The notes below the pieces were generated by a model, which worked only from the letters and a program-made list of their open reading frames with translations, had not been told where the DNA came from and did not search any database. A stretch of 9,289 nt of DNA, taken from Deltaproteobacteria bacterium (GTDB taxonomy: Bacteria; Myxococcota_A; SURF-8). Shown here piece by piece: positions 6,752 through 9,289 of this stretch. Location: contig JAKQSH010000078.1 of NCBI GenBank assembly GCA_029570245.1, positions 1 to 9,289 on the forward strand, read 5' to 3'. Position 1 is the stretch's first letter. Each line of letters opens with the position of its first letter. The translations under genes were made by a program, and so were the position numbers.

Positions 6752-8488
6752 TTAAATCTTTTCCCATTCGCCTTCTGCGGGAGCACCGGCCTGCTCATCC
6801 TTCTTGGTTCCGTCGGAAGGAGCGGCTGCGCCCTTGGTGGAAGCTTTGTGAGCTGCGCTGATTTCAGCGGCCTTTTGTTCGATTTCCTTCTTCTTTTCGG
6901 GCGTATCCAGACCCATCTCGCGCATGTGCCAGGCCAGAACGTAACCCAGGTTTTCCGTGACCTTCTGGAATTCCTTGTTCAGCTTCTGGTCCTGCCAGAG
7001 GCTGTAATAGTAGGGAATAGTTTCCGGAGTGGCCATCTTCCACGCGAAGTACAGAACCGCGTCGCGGACGTACTCGTTGGGGAAGTACATGGTGTCGTCG
7101 AGAACGGCTTTGGCGTACTTTTCCTTATCGCCGGTGTTGGCCAGAACATAAACGGCCTTCTGACGGACGGCCCAGTCATTGGACTTGAGTTTGCCCAGCC
7201 AGCAGTTCATGTCATCTTTGCACTCGGCGGCGGCGTCAAGACGCTTGGCGAAGGATGCCAGCATGTTGGGCGTGGTTTCTTTCCAGCCGAAAATCTGAGC
7301 TTTGCACTTGCCGCTGTCGAGGAATTTTTTGTAACGATCAACATAGGAAGCGTCGCCGAGCATGGTGACGACGTTGGCGGCGGCCAGGCAGTACTGAGCG
7401 AACGAATCCGGCTTGCCGTAAGCGTTCTTCATGTTGAGGTCGCCCTTTTCGGCGATGCTCATAAAGGCATCCAGATGCTCGGACTGGCCGATGTCGATCA
7501 GGGCGTTGGCGATGATTTCTTTTTCGTTCAGATACTCGGTGCCCTTGGGAGATACCATGAAAGCCTTGGCCAGCACAGGCTCAGCTTTGGGACTGGCGGC
7601 TACGCCGATGGCCTGAATTACCTTGGCGAAAAGTTCGTAAACGATCTTGTTGTCCATGCCCTTCTGGAATTCTTCCAGCATCTTGGGCAGCAGGCGCTCG
7701 TCGCGCATCTGCCCCATGACGTTGACGGACTTGATCTGTATCCATTCCGGCTTCAGTTCGATGCTCTTGGCCAGTTCGTTGGCCTTTTCGTTCTGGAGAT
7801 CGTAGCACTTGATGAGGTTGTCAACGATATCCTGATTGCCGATCTGAATCATGGAAAGCTGAGCGTCGCGGAACAGGTTACGACCGGTTTCGTCATCGAC
7901 GAAAAGTGCGTAACAAAGGGCTTCACCGGCCTTCTCGGCTTTGATTTCGCCCAGTGCGATGGCTGCGTAGTGGCGGATAACCAGATTCTGTTTGGGGTCC
8001 ATCACTATGTCGATCAGCTTGGGTTCGGCGCGCTTGTCGCCGATCATGCCCAGAGCCTGCACCGCGCCGGAACGACCGGCTTCACCGGTGTTGGCGTTGT
8101 CGAGAACCCACAGCAGAGAATCGACGGCGGCTTTGTCGCCGATCATGCCCAGAGACATGCATATCTGCTCGGTCATACGGTCGAGGTCTACGCTGTCTTT
8201 GATTGCAACCTGTTTGAGAACTTCGATCAGTTTGGGAACGGCCACCGGGTCGCCGATGATTCCCAGAGTATAAATGGAAGGAATGGTGGTGTAGCGTTTT
8301 TCAACTAGGTCCAGCAGAATCGGTACTGCCTTTTTGGTTTTGTGCTGCTGAACATACATCAGGGCGGCGTCGCGGGTGCGGCGGTCACGCAGTTCCTTGA
8401 CCCAGTCATCCTCGGTCTTCTCAGTCTCGCAGGCTGTAAACAGCATAAGCAGATTGATCAGGAAGGCCCAGAGAAGAATTTTCCTCAT
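6752..8488 (-). CDS. HEAT-repeat lipoprotein of unknown function
   Basis: This 578-residue protein starts with a short basic, hydrophobic signal ending in LFTAC, so C20 would be lipidated by the Lgt/LspA pathway. The -3 residue is Phe rather than Leu, a slightly atypical lipobox. It is followed by an acidic stretch (ETEKTEDDW). The body is an alpha-solenoid of HEAT / PBS-lyase-like repeats. Clear examples are YTLGIIGDPVAVPKLIEVL (73-91), MSLGMIGDKAAVDSLLWVL (111-129), QALGMIGDKRAEPKLIDIV (144-162) and IALGEIKAEKAGEALCYAL (177-195). More diverged copies lie near 255-274, 293-310, 329-346, 372-390 and 446-463. The tail (about 530-578) is Lys/Ala/Gly/Glu-rich and probably flexible. ATG 8488 has AAGGAG 9 nt upstream. 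Such solenoids bind other proteins; nothing suggests an enzyme. The gene stands alone, ending at a shared terminator, and is divergent from the zinc-ribbon gene. Inner- versus outer-membrane location cannot be settled: E21 rather than D follows the cysteine. Confidence 0.9.
   Translation of the reverse strand: MRKILLWAFLINLLMLFTACETEKTEDDWVKELRDRRTRDAALMYVQQHKTKKAVPILLDLVEKRYTTIPSIYTLGIIGDPVAVPKLIEVLKQVAIKDSVDLDRMTEQICMSLGMIGDKAAVDSLLWVLDNANTGEAGRSGAVQALGMIGDKRAEPKLIDIVMDPKQNLVIRHYAAIALGEIKAEKAGEALCYALFVDDETGRNLFRDAQLSMIQIGNQDIVDNLIKCYDLQNEKANELAKSIELKPEWIQIKSVNVMGQMRDERLLPKMLEEFQKGMDNKIVYELFAKVIQAIGVAASPKAEPVLAKAFMVSPKGTEYLNEKEIIANALIDIGQSEHLDAFMSIAEKGDLNMKNAYGKPDSFAQYCLAAANVVTMLGDASYVDRYKKFLDSGKCKAQIFGWKETTPNMLASFAKRLDAAAECKDDMNCWLGKLKSNDWAVRQKAVYVLANTGDKEKYAKAVLDDTMYFPNEYVRDAVLYFAWKMATPETIPYYYSLWQDQKLNKEFQKVTENLGYVLAWHMREMGLDTPEKKKEIEQKAAEISAAHKASTKGAAAPSDGTKKDEQAGAPAEGEWEKI
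8034..8268 (-). repeat. Near-identical short DNA repeats within the HEAT gene
   Basis: Two identical 22-bp stretches lie at 8034-8055 and 8133-8154, exactly 99 bp (33 codons) apart, both encoding LGMIGDK. A third, diverged copy (TCGCCGATGATTCCCAGAG) lies at 8250-8268 and encodes LGIIGD. They mark the turn of three successive HEAT units and suggest that repeats were copied within the gene relatively recently, or are kept alike by strong codon bias. Confidence 0.75.
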
Positions 8489-8847
8489 CTTCAGCTTCTC
8501 CTTTTCCTAAGGGGTTTCAATACTATCTTCCCTATACTTTCCGGTTTGCACCGTTATACTCTGATTCACAGAGTGTTTACCATATATTGTTCCCCAGGTC
8601 CAGAGCAAGGATATTTTTCCTGGATATTTCAGACTCTTCATATCCCTTCGGGAATGAGAAGAAGAAACTCTGACCTGACGACATCCTTAAACGGCCTGCC
8701 GGCTCGCAGTTTCTGCTTCAATAAGAAAACCCGGAATACACTCATGTAATCACAATCTTTAGGAAAATATTCATTCTTACATCGGGAACTGATCAAAAAA
8801 ACTGAGATAACAGAAAGCAACGTCGTAATAATTGCCGGAGGAATTCG
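8489..8847. other. 359-bp divergent intergenic region between HEAT and zinc-ribbon genes
   Basis: This holds the upstream regions of two divergent genes. Open frames here either run antisense into the neighbouring genes or lack a ribosome site, so I call no gene. For the leftward gene, TATAAC (minus strand, 8553-8558) is a possible -10 without a good -35. For the rightward gene no convincing promoter was found. Direct copies of GGATATTT lie at 8609-8616 and 8622-8629 (13-bp period). A dyad is present at 8558-8574 and is listed separately. Confidence 0.5.
8558..8574. repeat. Small perfect dyad upstream of the HEAT lipoprotein gene
   Basis: ACTCTG-ATTCA-CAGAGT is a perfect 6-bp inverted repeat around a 5-nt centre. 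It lies 70 bp upstream of the HEAT gene start and touches the candidate -10 (TATAAC on the minus strand, 8553-8558), a position suited to an operator. No T-tract follows, so it is not a terminator. A chance dyad of this size is possible. Confidence 0.3.
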
Positions 8848-9289
8848 ATGTTTTTCAGAATATGTCCAGAATGCGGACATTTGCTTGCGGAAAACGAAGA
8901 TTTCTGCCCGAAATGTCAAATTTTTCCATCCGTCGGAAACAGCAGTGAATTCGAACTTGACGATTCTCACCTTGACGGACCGAAAGTGTTTTTCGCCAGA
9001 GGACAGTCGGCGCTGATCAAAACTTCTCATCAGATAATGCTGCTGAACGGCAGAATAAGCCTCTTCGACTCAGGCAACGTCGAAATTCTGGGCATGCTGT
9101 CGGAGCTGAACGAAATCATTCAGACGCCTTACGGCGCAACAACCTTCATATTCGAAAACGGCGATGCAGTCCGGCTCTTTGCAGAATCGCCGGGCGGCGC
9201 ACTGAACGAATTGTGTCGCTCATTGCAGACGGTTTCCGGCAGAATGCTGATTAACACGACCCCGCTAACCGCAAACAGACAAACCACTC
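8848..9289 (+). CDS. Zinc-ribbon protein with unrecognised C-terminal domain (3' partial)
   Basis: ATG at 8848 follows GGAGGA (8837-8842) by 5 nt, and the frame stays open for 147 codons to the window edge, so the gene is cut off at its 3' end. The N-terminus carries a zinc ribbon, C6-x2-C9 and C20-x2-C23 (CPECGH ... FCPKC), close to the 'zinc-ribbon' modules found at the start of many bacterial regulatory and membrane-associated proteins. After an acidic linker (about 33-44), residues 45-137 show alternating short strands and an ending helix (ALNELCRSLQTV, 116-127). This pattern would fit a PH-like or similar beta-barrel domain, but that is a guess from texture. No membrane segment is visible in the part present. 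It is divergent from the HEAT lipoprotein gene. The role is unknown. Confidence 0.85.
   Translation, partial: MFFRICPECGHLLAENEDFCPKCQIFPSVGNSSEFELDDSHLDGPKVFFARGQSALIKTSHQIMLLNGRISLFDSGNVEILGMLSELNEIIQTPYGATTFIFENGDAVRLFAESPGGALNELCRSLQTVSGRMLINTTPLTANRQTT

Noticed and set aside
6848..8308. A 486-codon rightward open frame opposite the HEAT gene
   Set aside because: It is a shadow of the HEAT gene: the minus strand has a lipoprotein signal, regular HEAT motifs and a good ribosome site, while the plus frame shows no domain pattern.
8638..9030. A 130-codon leftward open frame overlapping the zinc-ribbon gene
   Set aside because: It is antisense to a gene with a clear ribosome site and CxxC pairs; no ribosome site or family pattern of its own.
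1..9289. Search for CRISPR arrays, insertion sequences, tRNA genes, toxin-antitoxin pairs or phage genes
   Set aside because: No regularly spaced repeats, transposase motifs, cloverleaf folds or such gene pairs were recognised by eye; a tool-based scan would be needed to exclude small cases.

Overview
The window most likely comes from a moderate-GC, Gram-negative bacterium. The evidence is a predicted outer-envelope lipoprotein, an exported TPR protein, a CHASE2-type transmembrane adenylate cyclase, recognisable Shine-Dalgarno sites and sigma70-like promoters. The mix of a Cys-rich 'SDxDC' surface protein, HEAT-repeat lipoprotein, CHASE2 cyclase and zinc-ribbon protein recalls deltaproteobacterial or Myxococcota-like lineages. 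That placement is inference from gene style only; there is no rRNA or other phylogenetic marker here.

Layout, left to right: (1) 2-616 (+), the 3' end of a Cys-rich, probably secreted or surface protein, closed by a strong hairpin terminator at 651-686. (2) 687-995, a stretch without a convincing gene, holding two small AT-rich dyads. (3) 996-5116 (-), a tight three-gene cluster transcribed leftward: CHASE2 adenylate cyclase, then folC, then a small charged protein with faint FlgM-like character; intergenic gaps are 19 and 31 bp. A near-consensus promoter (TTGACT-17-TATTAT) lies just upstream of the cyclase. (4) 5117-5298, a divergent promoter region with a second promoter facing right. (5) 5299-6687 (+), an exported TPR-repeat protein of unknown function. 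(6) A 15-bp perfect bidirectional terminator at 6700-6735 between convergent genes. (7) 6752-8488 (-), a HEAT-repeat lipoprotein. (8) 8489-8847, a divergent intergenic region. (9) 8848 to the window end (+), the start of a zinc-ribbon protein that runs off the window.

How the genes may work together: the cyclase would sense something outside the inner membrane and make cAMP in the cytoplasm. It is co-transcribed with folate synthesis/polyglutamylation (folC) and a small possible regulator. The TPR and HEAT proteins look like envelope scaffolds of unknown partners. No mobile element, CRISPR array, tRNA or rRNA was seen, and the genes otherwise look like ordinary chromosomal content. The points most worth a second look are a lone CxxC in an apparent insertion in the cyclase sensor domain, the candidate FlgM-like protein behind folC, and the paired divergent promoters.
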